A stretch of DNA of 64,000 nt. Source: an uncultured Bacteroidota bacterium (GTDB lineage Bacteria; Bacteroidota; Bacteroidia; Chitinophagales; Chitinophagaceae). The DNA lies in contig CAIVKC010000057.1 in NCBI GenBank assembly GCA_903906365.1, positions 179,538 to 243,537 of the forward strand. The letters run 5' to 3'. Positions 8,514 through 17,619 of this stretch are shown here, in pieces; the stretch's first letter is position 1; each line of letters begins with the position of its first letter. The position numbers and the translations under genes were made by a program. A model generated the notes under the pieces. That model made no database searches. It was not told where the DNA came from and was given only the letters and a program-made list of their open reading frames with translations.

Positions 8514-9599
8514 TCAGCTTTTGTCAGTCACTATTTCCGCAAAAGTTTTTTTGCCCTGTACAAAATGCTTCCATACGATGCTGTGGTTGTACCACCCGGC
8601 TGGTTTTCCGGTTTTTTTAACCGGAAAGACACTTTTACTCCTATTAAATATAAGCCATTTGAAAAAGGCCAGATGGGCTTCCACCACGGCCACAAAATAT
8701 ACCGCCTGGCCGGCTGCCAGCGACTTCCATGCTGAAACGGCATCCAGCAACAGTCTGGCCGGAACCTTCCAGATGGCCTGGAGCAGCGGGAGATTCTTGG
8801 CCAGCATGATGAGGTTATTGCGAAAATTCAGGAACACCTTTCTTTCATTGCCTTTGGGAAGGGTCCCCCCGCCAACATGGTACACGACGGATTCCGGGCA
8901 GACATATACCTTATATCCAGCCAGTTGGAGCCGCCAGCAAAAGTCAATTTCCTCCTGGTGGGCAAAAAAATAGTCGTCCAGGCCTCCCAACTGATGAAAC
9001 AAAGGAGCCTTTACAAACATCGCCGCACCGCTGGCCCAGAATACAGGAAGCGGATTGTCATACTGGTGCTCGTCCCTTTCACATACATCGAAGATTCTGC
9101 CCCGGGCAAAGGGATAACCCAGACAGTCAATCCACCCGCCTGAGGCACCGGCATATTCGAAGTAATCCCTTTTGTTAAAAGTCAGGATCTTCGGCTGACA
9201 GACCCCGATCAAAGGGTCCGACTGCATCAGCTCAACGATGGGCTCTATCCATCCAGGTATCACCTCCACGTCAGAATTGAGTAGCACATAGTAATCGCTG
9301 GTCACTTTCTTTAATGCATGATTGTAGCCTGACGCAAACCCGTAATTGCGATCCAGCAAGATGACACGGACCTGGGGAAATTGCTGCCTGAGGAAGGATA
9401 CGGAGTCGTCCGTAGAGGCATTGTCAGCCACAATGACTTCCTGATTGGAATAAGTGGAGGCCAGTATGAAAGGAATGAATTGTTCCAGGTATTTTCTGCC
9501 ATTCCAGTTCAGTATAACAATTGCAACTTTGGGTGCCAATGGTATGGGGTTGTAAAAAATAATTTTCAAAAATAAGAGTTGCGTAGAATAAAAACCCAA
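8514..9599 (-). CDS. Glycosyltransferase family 2
   Basis: 361 residues of the GT-A type: a nucleotide-binding strand and loop (VAIVILNWNG), VADNASTD, NYGFASGYNHAL, and the metal-binding NSDVEV (DxD-type) motif, followed by the acceptor-side region with FWASGAAMFVKAPLF and DEEIDFCWR-like HQEEIDFCWRL. The family transfers sugars such as rhamnose to cell-surface glycans. The first codon is TTG with AGAGG about 9 nt before it; a second possible start (another TTG, near 9538) just before APKVAIV would fit the usual family N-terminus better. The donor and acceptor cannot be read from the sequence. There are no other glycan genes beside it. Confidence 0.88.
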   Translation of the reverse strand: MGFYSTQLLFLKIIFYNPIPLAPKVAIVILNWNGRKYLEQFIPFILASTYSNQEVIVADNASTDDSVSFLRQQFPQVRVILLDRNYGFASGYNHALKKVTSDYYVLLNSDVEVIPGWIEPIVELMQSDPLIGVCQPKILTFNKRDYFEYAGASGGWIDCLGYPFARGRIFDVCERDEHQYDNPLPVFWASGAAMFVKAPLFHQLGGLDDYFFAHQEEIDFCWRLQLAGYKVYVCPESVVYHVGGGTLPKGNERKVFLNFRNNLIMLAKNLPLLQAIWKVPARLLLDAVSAWKSLAAGQAVYFVAVVEAHLAFFKWLIFNRSKSVFPVKKTGKPAGWYNHSIVWKHFVQGKKTFAEIVTDKS

Positions 9600-9658
9600 A
9601 AATCACCTCTCAGCTGCCCAAAGCGACAAAAGAAACACCAATTATCTGAAGGTTTTTA

Positions 9659-9666
9659 TACATTCG
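9659..9666 (+). promoter_or_regulatory. Candidate -7 box for the histidine kinase gene
   Basis: TACATTCG matches TAnnTTTG at five of six fixed positions and ends 4 nt before the ATG. No clear TTTG lies 19-21 nt upstream. Confidence 0.35.
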
Positions 9667-9670
9667 GCCT

Positions 9671-10819
9671 ATGATTCAACCTTTGCTCAACTGGAGGTCA
9701 CTGCTGGCCCTGCTGGCCATTGGCATCGTCAGCGGAACCATTTTTTATTCCCAGTACCTGGCAAAAAAGATTGCCGTCGAGGAGAAGCAAAAAGTGGAAC
9801 AATGGGTAGCAGCCAGCAAAGCCATCATGAACAACCCCGGCATGGATCTTACACTGCCCGGTCTCATACGCAATGAACAACAGTCCATTCCCATCATTGA
9901 AACCAATGAAAAGGACAGCATCACCGGCTATATCAACCTGGACTCCGCCAAGGCAGCCGCAGGCAGTCACTATCTTTATGAAAAGCTAAAATCCTTCAAA
10001 TCCCAGAATAGCCCACTGGAAATCAAACTAACGGACTCACCCTATACATCCAACCGTTATTATTATGGGCATACCCTGCTGCTGGATGAAGTGCGGTATT
10101 ATCCGCTGATCCAACTTTTTATAGTGGCACTTTTTATATTCTTTGCATTTTATTCCATCACCATACGCAACAAAGCCACCCAAAACCAACTCTGGGCCGG
10201 CATGGCCAAAGAAACCGCCCACCAGCTGGGCACCCCGGTTTCCTCTCTGGAAGGATGGGTCGAAATGCTGAAGGAAAGCAGCCTGGAGCCCAGAATTGTT
10301 TCCGAGATTCAAAAAGACGTAAACCGACTCAAACTGGTTTCAGACAGGTTCGGCAAAATCGGAAGCAAACCTCATCTGGAAAAACTGGACCTGGTGTCCC
10401 ATATTGAGTACATGGTGGAATACATCCGGAAAAGATCCAGTGAAAAGGTGCTTTTTGTCATTGATACGCACGGAGTGCAATTTATGGAAGCCATGGTATC
10501 CGCCCCTTTGTTTGACTGGGTCATTGAAAACCTCCTCAAAAATGCGCTGGACGCCATGGAAGGCAAGGGAACCATTCATATTGACATCAGAAACCAGGAA
10601 AAGGATATCCTCATTGATGTGGCCGATACCGGAAAGGGTATTTCAAAAAACAATATTTCCAAGGTTTTCAAACCCGGCTTTACCACCAAAAAAAGAGGCT
10701 GGGGCCTTGGACTGAGCCTGTCCAAAAGAATCATAGAACAATACCACCAGGGCCAGATCTTTGTAAAACAGTCTGAACTGGGAAAAGGCACCACTTTTAG
10801 GATCATACTCAAAAAATAA
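9671..10819 (+). CDS. Orphan sensor histidine kinase
   Basis: 382 residues. Two membrane helices (about 10-27 and 143-163) flank a periplasmic sensing region of about 115 residues. A HisKA-like segment carries AKETAHQLGTP with phospho-acceptor His184. The ATPase domain has an N box (ENLLKNALDAM), G1 (DTGKGIS) and G2 (GWGLGLSL). The inserted GTP after the His is the pattern of the Bacteroidota kinases that resemble NtrY-type proteins. No response regulator is next to it. A TACATTCG box ends 4 nt before the ATG, so its message may have no leader. Signal unknown. Confidence 0.9.
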   Translation: MIQPLLNWRSLLALLAIGIVSGTIFYSQYLAKKIAVEEKQKVEQWVAASKAIMNNPGMDLTLPGLIRNEQQSIPIIETNEKDSITGYINLDSAKAAAGSHYLYEKLKSFKSQNSPLEIKLTDSPYTSNRYYYGHTLLLDEVRYYPLIQLFIVALFIFFAFYSITIRNKATQNQLWAGMAKETAHQLGTPVSSLEGWVEMLKESSLEPRIVSEIQKDVNRLKLVSDRFGKIGSKPHLEKLDLVSHIEYMVEYIRKRSSEKVLFVIDTHGVQFMEAMVSAPLFDWVIENLLKNALDAMEGKGTIHIDIRNQEKDILIDVADTGKGISKNNISKVFKPGFTTKKRGWGLGLSLSKRIIEQYHQGQIFVKQSELGKGTTFRIILKK

Positions 10820-10941
10820 GGGCATCCGCCAAATCAGGCAAATCCAGGGCCAACCGCAACTCTATTGAAATCAGGGGACATCATTATAATGGCCAAAAAA
10901 TAAAACCGCCTTTCAAAACACCATCATATTGACATATCTGC

Positions 10942-10949
10942 TAAATTTG
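10942..10949 (+). promoter_or_regulatory. -7 box of the tRNA-Leu(GAG) promoter
   Basis: TAAATTTG is an exact TAnnTTTG match ending 18 nt before the mature tRNA 5' end. A -33 TTTG at the usual distance is not seen. Confidence 0.5.
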
Positions 10950-10967
10950 CCGTCCATTACCTGTTTT

Positions 10968-11051
10968 GCGGAGGTGGCGAAATTGGTAGACGCACTACTT
11001 TGAGGTGGTAGCGCCGTAACTGGCGTGGGAGTTCGAATCTCCTCTTCCGCA
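10968..11051 (+). tRNA. tRNA-Leu (anticodon GAG)
   Basis: An 84-nt class II tRNA: acceptor GCGGAGG with CTTCCGC, discriminator A, D-arm GGCGAAATTGGTAGAC, anticodon loop TTGAGGT, variable arm, T-arm GGGAGTTCGAATCTCC. tRNA-Leu genes are known integration targets in Bacteroidota, and the sequence beyond the 3' end carries repeated motifs (see next entries). Confidence 0.95.
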
Positions 11052-11099
11052 CTTATTTTCAATAGAGTATACATTAAACTCTTTTGTACTGGAACGCAC

Positions 11100-11153
11100 T
11101 TTGGACACGAAATTCGGCTAAAAACCCCTTTTTGTGTCCAAAATGTGTCCAAA
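11100..11153. repeat. Three GTGTCCAAA motifs next to tRNA-Leu
   Basis: One inverted copy (TTTGGACAC, 11100-11108) and two direct copies (11134-11142 and 11145-11153) lie about 50-100 nt beyond the tRNA 3' end. Clustered short repeats beside a tRNA 3' end resemble recombinase arm sites, but no integrase gene is present, so this is only a suggestion. Confidence 0.4.
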
Positions 11154-11675
11154 CAACTTCCCAAACAGAGCAACCAACAGCGCCGTTTCCTTTCATCAAT
11201 TAATTGGCCGTAGAAGATTTCACTATAGTTAGGCAGGAACCCTTTTTAAACTCACTTTACCTCCCAAGAAGATATTACCCTCATCGCCGGAGTACCTTAT
11301 AGAACACAGCATAGCGTTAGATGTGGCTGAGTTTGTACAACCCGGTTATAATGCCAACCTGCGGCCATTTCAAAATACCCCCCGAAAACCTGAACTTAAA
11401 AAACAAAGAACCATTGATTTGTTTGGTTGATATCCGGAATAAGAGCATCCCCAACAGGTCGGTCTTAATAAGCTGCACCTTGAGCCGCATTTTTACTGTC
11501 ACCACGCCTTACCTCTGCTATTAGGAAATGCGTGGATTTTTCTAATTCCTCTCACAAAGCAAGTTCTTGAACAAAATATCATTCATCCGCCAACACCCCT
11601 CGGACCTTCTGCGGACATGAGAATTAAGATTGTGGAAATCAATATCAGTCTTGTTTTACTCCTGCACATCCCAGG

Positions 11676-11709
11676 ACAGACAGGTATAACCCCTGTTGGT
11701 CTGTTTTTT
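11676..11709 (+). terminator. Terminator-like hairpin without an upstream gene
   Basis: ACAGA (11676-11680) pairs with TCTGT, with an inner CAGG/CCTG pairing and a TTGG bulge, followed by a run of six T. A second small hairpin (CGGGCT...AGCCCG) follows at about 11727-11745. The transcript it would end is unknown. Confidence 0.35.
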
Positions 11710-12318
11710 GCCGGAAATTTTCCACGGGCTGGCGCTTAGCCCGGGTATCGAATTTGCTCTTGCGGTTCGAGATGCTCCTTTTTTCTTATCTTTTGTTTGT
11801 TACACAGGAATACCGATTACAGTTATTTTTCCTTTTGCTCCCTGTCCTGGCAAAAGGCCTTAATCCAATGATCCAGTCCGGCGGATTGTAATGGGTTACT
11901 TAGACAGGATACAGGGTTTGTATAGGATCTGCCGTTTTTCGGCCCAACGTTCCATCTGCCAACTATTTAGCAAAATTCGGCACAGACCAATTCTTTTAGC
12001 CGCTTCATTTCATGCTTTTATCCAGCATGCCATCTGAGCATCTTAGGTGCAGAAATAATCTCCTTGCACTCCGCAGCTTCCTTCTAAATGATCCTTTCCC
12101 GCATGCTTTCCCAATCTCTGCGATCACCCCACATGACTTCATCCCTTGGAATAAAACGATCCCGACCCCTGCAGCGGTTTGGAATTTTTCCAGCCCCTGT
12201 CATCATCTGTCCTGTTTTGGGGAAGATTCTTTTGTAAATTGCCTGGGATGCCTTTGGGAGTTTCCCAAACCGTGCTGCAGAAATTTTTCGTCAATTGTCT
12301 GATTAAAATCTGGGTTCC

Positions 12319-14103
12319 ATGATAATTAGATCCGGTTATGCTGTTAGAATAGGTATGTTGATGGTCCTGGGTTGGTGTTCCCTGGCAGGTCATGCCCAGG
12401 TAAGGAAAGTATGGGCCCTGGGTGATGGAGAAAAAGTATTTCGGGATGATTTGCAACATCCTGCCAGCAATGGAAATTTTACCTGGGATGGCAAATCCAT
12501 TCATCTCAAAGGGCTGTACAATGAAGTCCTGGCTTTCCAGGTCATAGTGGAGGTCGGCTCCGATACGGTCCGGGGCATAGAAGTGTCCGTGGACTATCCG
12601 ATGCCTGAAGACGCCGGACAGGCCATCGGGGCCTCTACCCTGGCCCATGGCCCGCAAGGATACCTGGAGGTCTTTACCGAACACTACCTGCAGGTAAAAG
12701 ATTCCACCCATCCCAACTGGTTCTATGGATCCAGGGCAGCTGCGCCTGAGCATATGACAGGCTGGATTCCGGACGCCCTCATTCCTTCCAATGCCATTAG
12801 CGGAAGGGGGGGATTCCCGGTGACCATCGCCCCGCTGCGCAACCAGGGTTTCTGGGTGGATGTAGAATTACCCAGGGACCGGGAGCATTTGCGGCCGGGA
12901 AAATACCGTTCAGTTGTCAGGGTGACAGAGAATGGAAAAACCATCTGGAGTATCCCTTTGGAAATAACCCTGCTGCCCTCCTACCTTCCCGAAGAGGACC
13001 AGTCGGTCATATGGGCTTTTTCATCAGATGCAGCATCCTACTTTCCGGAATTCAGCACAGAACAGGTGGATGATATGCTGAAATTTGAGGCCCACCGGCA
13101 CCGCATCACCCTGACCGGCGGATTCAGGCCACAGATTTCCGCTTTCAACAGCGAAGACCTTGCCAGCTACCAAAAATACCTGGACGGAACCGCCTACACT
13201 CCCTCCCATGGATACCACGGACCGGCAGAAGGAAAAGGGGAAGCGATCTTTCCCATTGGAACTTATGGCGCACCGGTCATGGGAGAAACCAGGGCCGCCG
13301 TCCAGGAACAATCCAACCAATGGGCAGACTGGTTTAAAATTCATGCCCCTGCTACCACGTATTTTTGGTATATCACCGACGAACCGGATTCAGCCAGGCT
13401 TGTCTGGGTCAACGAGAGGGCCCGCTGGGTGCATGAAAATCCGGGGACGGGAAGAAAACTTCCCCTGTTTACCACCACCGCCTATAAACCTTCGCTGGCC
13501 TCCGCCATTGATATCTGGGCGGCCTATGACGGAGTAGACCTGGAAGCACTGCCTGTCATACGGAAACGGGGTGGAGACCATTGGTTTTATAACGGAAACC
13601 GGCCCCGCTATGGTTCGGTCATCCTGGAAGGGGCCGCTGTTGATTTCAGGGTGAACAGCTGGATCATGTACAAATATGACCTCCGCACCCATTTTATATG
13701 GCATTCCACGGCCTGGAAACACAACGGCCAGGGACCCAAGGCACATCTTCATCAGAATGTGTTCCAAAACCCGCTGACATTTATCAACAGCGATTTTGAT
13801 TTTGGCAACGGGGACGGAATCTTATTTTATCCGGGCCATATGCCCTATTACCCCGAGGAGGACAGAGGCCTCAACCGGGTACTGCCATCCATCCGCCTGA
13901 AAAATATCCGCAGGGGCCAGCAGGATGCGGCCCTGCTGCACCTGGTGGAACAAAAGGTGGGAAGGGAAAAAGTGCTTGCCCTCGTAAACCGGGTGGTACC
14001 CCGGGCCATGAGTGAGGTGCCTATGAAAAACCCCGTTCCCTGGTCGCAGCGGGGGGACGATTACGATAAAATAAGGGAGCTGCTGCTGGAAATGCTCCGC
14101 TGA
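12319..14103 (+). CDS. DUF4091 / GH123-like secreted protein
   Basis: 594 residues with a signal peptide (cleavage near HAQ27). An N-terminal beta-sandwich is followed by a catalytic-barrel-like part with YITDEPD, in which Asp354-Glu355 correspond to the Asp-Glu dyad of glycoside hydrolase family 123, and by the DUF4091 C-terminal part (RVNSWIMYKYDLRTHFIWH, GDGILFYPG, IRLKNIRRGQQD). GH123 enzymes release beta-N-acetylgalactosamine by substrate-assisted catalysis; the substrate of this protein is not known. An esterase/SMP-30 gene follows 89 bp downstream, probably in the same operon, which points to breakdown of a decorated glycan. Confidence 0.88.
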   Translation: MIIRSGYAVRIGMLMVLGWCSLAGHAQVRKVWALGDGEKVFRDDLQHPASNGNFTWDGKSIHLKGLYNEVLAFQVIVEVGSDTVRGIEVSVDYPMPEDAGQAIGASTLAHGPQGYLEVFTEHYLQVKDSTHPNWFYGSRAAAPEHMTGWIPDALIPSNAISGRGGFPVTIAPLRNQGFWVDVELPRDREHLRPGKYRSVVRVTENGKTIWSIPLEITLLPSYLPEEDQSVIWAFSSDAASYFPEFSTEQVDDMLKFEAHRHRITLTGGFRPQISAFNSEDLASYQKYLDGTAYTPSHGYHGPAEGKGEAIFPIGTYGAPVMGETRAAVQEQSNQWADWFKIHAPATTYFWYITDEPDSARLVWVNERARWVHENPGTGRKLPLFTTTAYKPSLASAIDIWAAYDGVDLEALPVIRKRGGDHWFYNGNRPRYGSVILEGAAVDFRVNSWIMYKYDLRTHFIWHSTAWKHNGQGPKAHLHQNVFQNPLTFINSDFDFGNGDGILFYPGHMPYYPEEDRGLNRVLPSIRLKNIRRGQQDAALLHLVEQKVGREKVLALVNRVVPRAMSEVPMKNPVPWSQRGDDYDKIRELLLEMLR

Positions 14104-14192
14104 GTTTGCAAAACGTGCCCCTACAACAAGGATGTCCGCAAAAAAAAAGGACTTTACACGCAGGACCTTTCTCCATATTTAAACCATCTGAC

Positions 14193-15950
14193 ATGATCAA
14201 GATTGTACTTTTAGTTTCATTCTCCCTGTTGATGATCTCACAGGCCCGAACCCAGGAAACTGCCGAAAAATACCTGGTTGACAGTGCTTCGGTGGAACGG
14301 TCCGGTGTACCGAAAGGGGAAATCCTTCATTCTCATTTTGATCATTCGGCGATCTTTCCCGGGACCACCCGGGAATACTGGATATATGTGCCGGCCCAGT
14401 ACCGGCCGGATAAACCAGCCTGTGTTTACATCAACCAGGATGGCATCCAATGGAAGGCTCCGGTGGTCTTTGACAACCTGATCCACCTGGGGGAAATGCC
14501 GGTTACCATTGGAATTTTTGTTAGTCCGGGTGTTGTAAAGGCAAAAGGCCCCCAGGGGGCCAATGACAGGTATAACCGAAGTTATGAATACGACGGACTC
14601 GGTGATGCCTATGCGCGCTTCCTGCTGGAAGAACTCCTGCCGGAGGTGGAAAAACAGCACACCGGAGATGGCAGGGCCATCCATTTATCCAACAGCGGCA
14701 ACGACCGGGCCATAGGCGGATCCAGCAGCGGGGCGGTATGCGCTTTTACCGCAGCCTGGGAGAAACCGGAAGCATTCTCCCGCGTCTTCAGCGCCATTGG
14801 CACCTATGTGGGGCTGCGCGGTGCCGAAAGGTACCCCACCCTGATCCGGAAATATGAACCCAGGCCCATCCGCATTTTTCTGCAGGACGGCACGCAAGAT
14901 CTGAATATCTATGGAGGGGACTGGTGGAAGGCCAATGAATCCATGGAAAGGGCCCTTTCCTACAGCGGCTACGAAGTGCAGCATGTATGGGGAGAAGGCG
15001 GCCATAATGGACAACAGGGTACCTCCCTTTTTCCCCAGGCCATGCGCTGGCTTTGGAAGGACTGGCCAAATGCGGTCGCAACGGGCGGTTCCAAAAACCA
15101 GATGCTGACCGATCTGCTGATTCCAGGCCAGGGCTGGGAACTGGTAAGCCAGGGATATGGATTTTCCGAAGGCCTGGCAGCCAATGCGGCCGGGGAAGTA
15201 TTTTTTCAGGACATCCCCCAGGCAAAAACCTACAAAGTAGGCCTGGACGGGGCCATTACGCCCCTGCCCATTGATTCAAAAAAAGCCAGCGGCACCTGCT
15301 TTGGGCCAGACGGCAAAAGATATGTGGCCGCTGGCGGAACCAGGCAGATCCTCGCTTATGATGAGAAGGGAAAGACCTCATTGGTGGCAGATCAAATTTC
15401 CTGCAATGACCTGGTAGTAGCCCGAAACGGGAATATCTATGTCACCGAACCCGATGGGACGGAAAAACCCAGTCATATTTACCTGATCAGACCCAATGGA
15501 GAAAAAAAGATCGTTGACCAGGGAATCCGGTTTGCCAACGGAATCGCGCTGACTCCTGACCAGACCCAACTGTATATAACCGAGTCTGCAACCCAGTGGA
15601 TTTGGATCTATACCATTGAGCAGGATGGCAGCCTTTCCAACAAACAGGCCTATGGTTGGCTGCATATGCCCGGTAACGAAACCAATGCCTGGCCCGATGG
15701 GCTTAAATGCGACACTTCCGGCAGGGTATATGTGGCTTCCCGCATGGGTATACAGGTCCTGGACCAGGTGGGCCGGGTAAACCTGATCCTACCGGTGCCT
15801 TCCGGCCAGGCGTCCAACTGTTGCTTCGGTGGCAGAAACTTTGATATACTGTATGTGAGTTGTGGGGATAAAATATACCGTCGTGCCTTAAAAACCCGTG
15901 GCATCAATCCTTTTGAACTGCCCTATAAGCCACTTCCCCCGCGGTTGTAA
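14193..15950 (+). CDS. Esterase (alpha/beta hydrolase) fused to SMP-30/gluconolactonase
   Basis: 585 residues from an ATG followed by a signal peptide (IVLLVSFSLLMISQARTQ); an in-frame upstream start at 14106 would put a long polar stretch ahead of the signal and is rejected. Residues about 30-290 are an enterochelin-esterase-like alpha/beta hydrolase with the nucleophile elbow IGGSSSGAV and a late His in GGHNGQQG. Residues about 310-585 form a six-bladed SMP-30/gluconolactonase/LRE-like propeller (GFSEGLAAN, NDLVVARNGNIYVTEP, FANGIALTPD, WPDGLKCD). The pairing with the GH123-like gene upstream suggests de-esterification and sugar-lactone hydrolysis on a polysaccharide. Confidence 0.87.
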   Translation: MIKIVLLVSFSLLMISQARTQETAEKYLVDSASVERSGVPKGEILHSHFDHSAIFPGTTREYWIYVPAQYRPDKPACVYINQDGIQWKAPVVFDNLIHLGEMPVTIGIFVSPGVVKAKGPQGANDRYNRSYEYDGLGDAYARFLLEELLPEVEKQHTGDGRAIHLSNSGNDRAIGGSSSGAVCAFTAAWEKPEAFSRVFSAIGTYVGLRGAERYPTLIRKYEPRPIRIFLQDGTQDLNIYGGDWWKANESMERALSYSGYEVQHVWGEGGHNGQQGTSLFPQAMRWLWKDWPNAVATGGSKNQMLTDLLIPGQGWELVSQGYGFSEGLAANAAGEVFFQDIPQAKTYKVGLDGAITPLPIDSKKASGTCFGPDGKRYVAAGGTRQILAYDEKGKTSLVADQISCNDLVVARNGNIYVTEPDGTEKPSHIYLIRPNGEKKIVDQGIRFANGIALTPDQTQLYITESATQWIWIYTIEQDGSLSNKQAYGWLHMPGNETNAWPDGLKCDTSGRVYVASRMGIQVLDQVGRVNLILPVPSGQASNCCFGGRNFDILYVSCGDKIYRRALKTRGINPFELPYKPLPPRL

Positions 15951-16210
15951 TGGGCCAGGATCTGTTACCAGAGGGTTCGGACAGGCCCGTTTTTTTAGGG
16001 GTTGGTCCTGGTCGTTAACATTCATCCCATGGGAAGGCTAGCTGGTAAATCAGCGGCGGGCGGGTAGTAATGCCATTGAATTAGAATAGCCCTATCCCTG
16101 GTTAAACCGGGATTCCCTTTGCCGGGCTTAAAATAAATAACCCAGGGCCGACCCTCCGGGAATAGCCCGGAAACTGGTCAAAAGGAACAGGCATTTAAAA
16201 AATCCAGGGC

Positions 16211-16609
16211 TTATGTTTTTTTCTTAAGAAGTTCGTTTTTTTCCCGCTCGCTGGCCAGCAGGCGCTCATATAATTCAACCACTTTGTCAATGGGATTGAA
16301 ATGAAGGTCACAACGATAGTTAATTCCGGAAGCGTTGTCCTTAAAATCTGTAAATGTGTTTGAAATAATCTGAACAGCGGCCTCTTCCTGAAAATGTTGC
16401 AGCGCCTCCACGGGAATCTTCAAAATATTGGAAACCTTATGAAGGATCTCTGGTTCGATTTCCTCCTTTTGCTCCAGCAGGGAAATCCGCTTTTGGTTCC
16501 AATCTTCTCCCAATTCGGCAGCGAGGACTTCCTGCTTGATGCCCATCATTTCCCGAAATCGCTTTATATTCCGGCCTGTATGTATTTTAGGAGATGCTGT
16601 ATTTGTCAT
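16211..16609 (-). CDS. XRE-family helix-turn-helix regulator
   Basis: 132 residues. The N-terminal 65 residues form a lambda-repressor-like HTH (GRNIKRFREMMGIKQEVLAAELG, recognition part WNQKRISLLEQ). The C-terminal part has a short unknown stretch and a helix rich in Glu and Lys (KVVELYERLLASEREKNELL), likely for dimerisation. The family is common in Chitinophagaceae as a stand-alone regulator; the target is unknown. A TCAATTTG box ends 4 nt before the ATG. Both flanks are empty. Confidence 0.88.
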   Translation of the reverse strand: MTNTASPKIHTGRNIKRFREMMGIKQEVLAAELGEDWNQKRISLLEQKEEIEPEILHKVSNILKIPVEALQHFQEEAAVQIISNTFTDFKDNASGINYRCDLHFNPIDKVVELYERLLASEREKNELLKKKT

Positions 16610-16613
16610 AATC

Positions 16614-16641
16614 CAAATTGAGCCATTTTATTGATTCCAAA
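16614..16641 (-). promoter_or_regulatory. Candidate promoter of the XRE gene
   Basis: On the minus strand TTTG (16641-16638), a short 16-nt spacer and TCAATTTG (16621-16614; five of six fixed positions). The box ends 4 nt before the ATG. Confidence 0.35.
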
Positions 16642-17242
16642 TAGGCACATATGTCCAAAATGTTCAGCATTCAATCTAACCCTCCCCCCTGCTTTTAGGG
16701 ACCGGCACCGGATCTCATGATGGGATAACCCATATGGGTACCGCCATGACATGTAAGGTGATTAAGGGCTTGGACCGTTCTTTCAGCCATCTCACACAGT
16801 CCTTAAAAATACCATTGCATTTACCGGTCTATCTGATGGCAGCAGGAGCCTGTCTGAAATGATACCAGGCGCTAACAGGCAGACCTATAAAACCAATGTC
16901 CACCCGCCGGCAACCTTTTGCAAAAGAAGAACCAGCCTTAAACAGGATATTGGACCAGGGGTGGGTGAGCGGCACCCACCCAAGCCTTGCCATAACAACC
17001 GGGTAGTGATGTAAAGCCCCCTTAAATAAAGGGTCAATACCCTTTTACAATCAGTTTAAACAGTGCTGGAAAATACGGGACTTTTTTCCTGACTGGTTGA
17101 TCCAAGGTCATCACCAGGCCTGCCAAAGAAATTCTTTTGTGAAGCATTGGTTAATGATTGGCGGGTCATGGGAGCCTGCAAGTTGTTTTATTGAAATTAT
17201 CATTTAGGAAATCCCTGAAATACTGATTTGAATGCATTACGA
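16622..17242. other. Intergenic region without recognised genes
   Basis: About 620 bases between the XRE regulator and the SMR promoter. No frame of convincing length or composition is present. The only structure seen is a 9-bp perfect hairpin at 16959-16981. Confidence 0.6.
16959..16981. repeat. 9-bp perfect hairpin
   Basis: GGGTGGGTG (16959-16967) pairs with CACCCACCC (16973-16981) around a 5-nt AGCGG loop. There is no T run after it on either strand, so it is not a standard terminator; it may be an operator or a structured RNA element. Confidence 0.45.
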
Positions 17243-17274
17243 ATTGTTGTTTTGCGAAAAAGAAAGTAACCTTG
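17243..17274 (+). promoter_or_regulatory. Candidate promoter of the SMR/reductase operon
   Basis: ATTG (17243-17246), a 20-nt spacer and TAACCTTG (17267-17274; five of six fixed positions), followed by a 19-nt leader. Confidence 0.4.
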
Positions 17275-17293
17275 TGGGGCATAAAAGGAAAAC

Positions 17294-17608
17294 ATGAAAT
17301 GGATTATCCTTGCCATCGGGATCATATTTGAAGTACTGGGTACCATCAGCATGAAATATGCTGAAGGCTTTACCAAACTCCTACCTTCCATCCTGGTATT
17401 TGTATTTTATGGCATCAGCCTGGCGGCACTGGTTTTTGTCCTGGAAAAAATGCAGGTGAGTATTGCCTACGCCATTTGGGCCAGCGCAGGTACCGCACTG
17501 ATCGCCCTGATCGGCATCCTGTTTTTCAGGGAGCCGGTCTCCATGGTAAAGTTGCTGTCCATTTCGCTGATCATCCTGGGCATTCTGGGCCTTGAACTTT
17601 TTGACTAA
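17294..17608 (+). CDS. SMR-family efflux transporter
   Basis: 104 residues, the usual length of the small multidrug resistance family, with four membrane helices. The essential acidic residue in helix 1 is present (Glu13 in IIFEVLGT, equal to Glu14 of EmrE), and helix 3 has the AYAIWASAGTA signature. The AYAIWASAGTA and SMKYAEGF features fit the SMR drug/guanidinium/polyamine exporters; the exact substrate is unknown. It acts in the inner membrane as an antiparallel dimer driven by the proton gradient. The next gene starts 11 nt downstream, so the two are very likely cotranscribed. Confidence 0.9.
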   Translation: MKWIILAIGIIFEVLGTISMKYAEGFTKLLPSILVFVFYGISLAALVFVLEKMQVSIAYAIWASAGTALIALIGILFFREPVSMVKLLSISLIILGILGLELFD

Positions 17609-17619
17609 TATAGATTGAA

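Larger units (their letters stand above)
11052..12318. other. Gene-free 1.27-kb region downstream of tRNA-Leu
   Basis: No frame longer than about 100 codons looks like a protein here; the larger minus-strand frame reaching in from 12.75 kb is the shadow of the DUF4091 gene. The region holds three GTGTCCAAA motifs just past the tRNA, a terminator-like hairpin near 11.7 kb, and lower-GC sequence than its neighbours. It could be the scar of a lost integrated element. Confidence 0.5.

Noticed and set aside
7100..12318. A CRISPR array or insertion sequence in the repeat-rich gaps.
   Set aside because: Repeats are few, unequal and not separated by unique spacers; no transposase or terminal inverted repeat was found.
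12139..12753. A 204-codon minus-strand frame reaching into the gap after tRNA-Leu.
   Set aside because: Most of it lies opposite the DUF4091 gene, and the rest has no domain; I treat the gap as gene-free.
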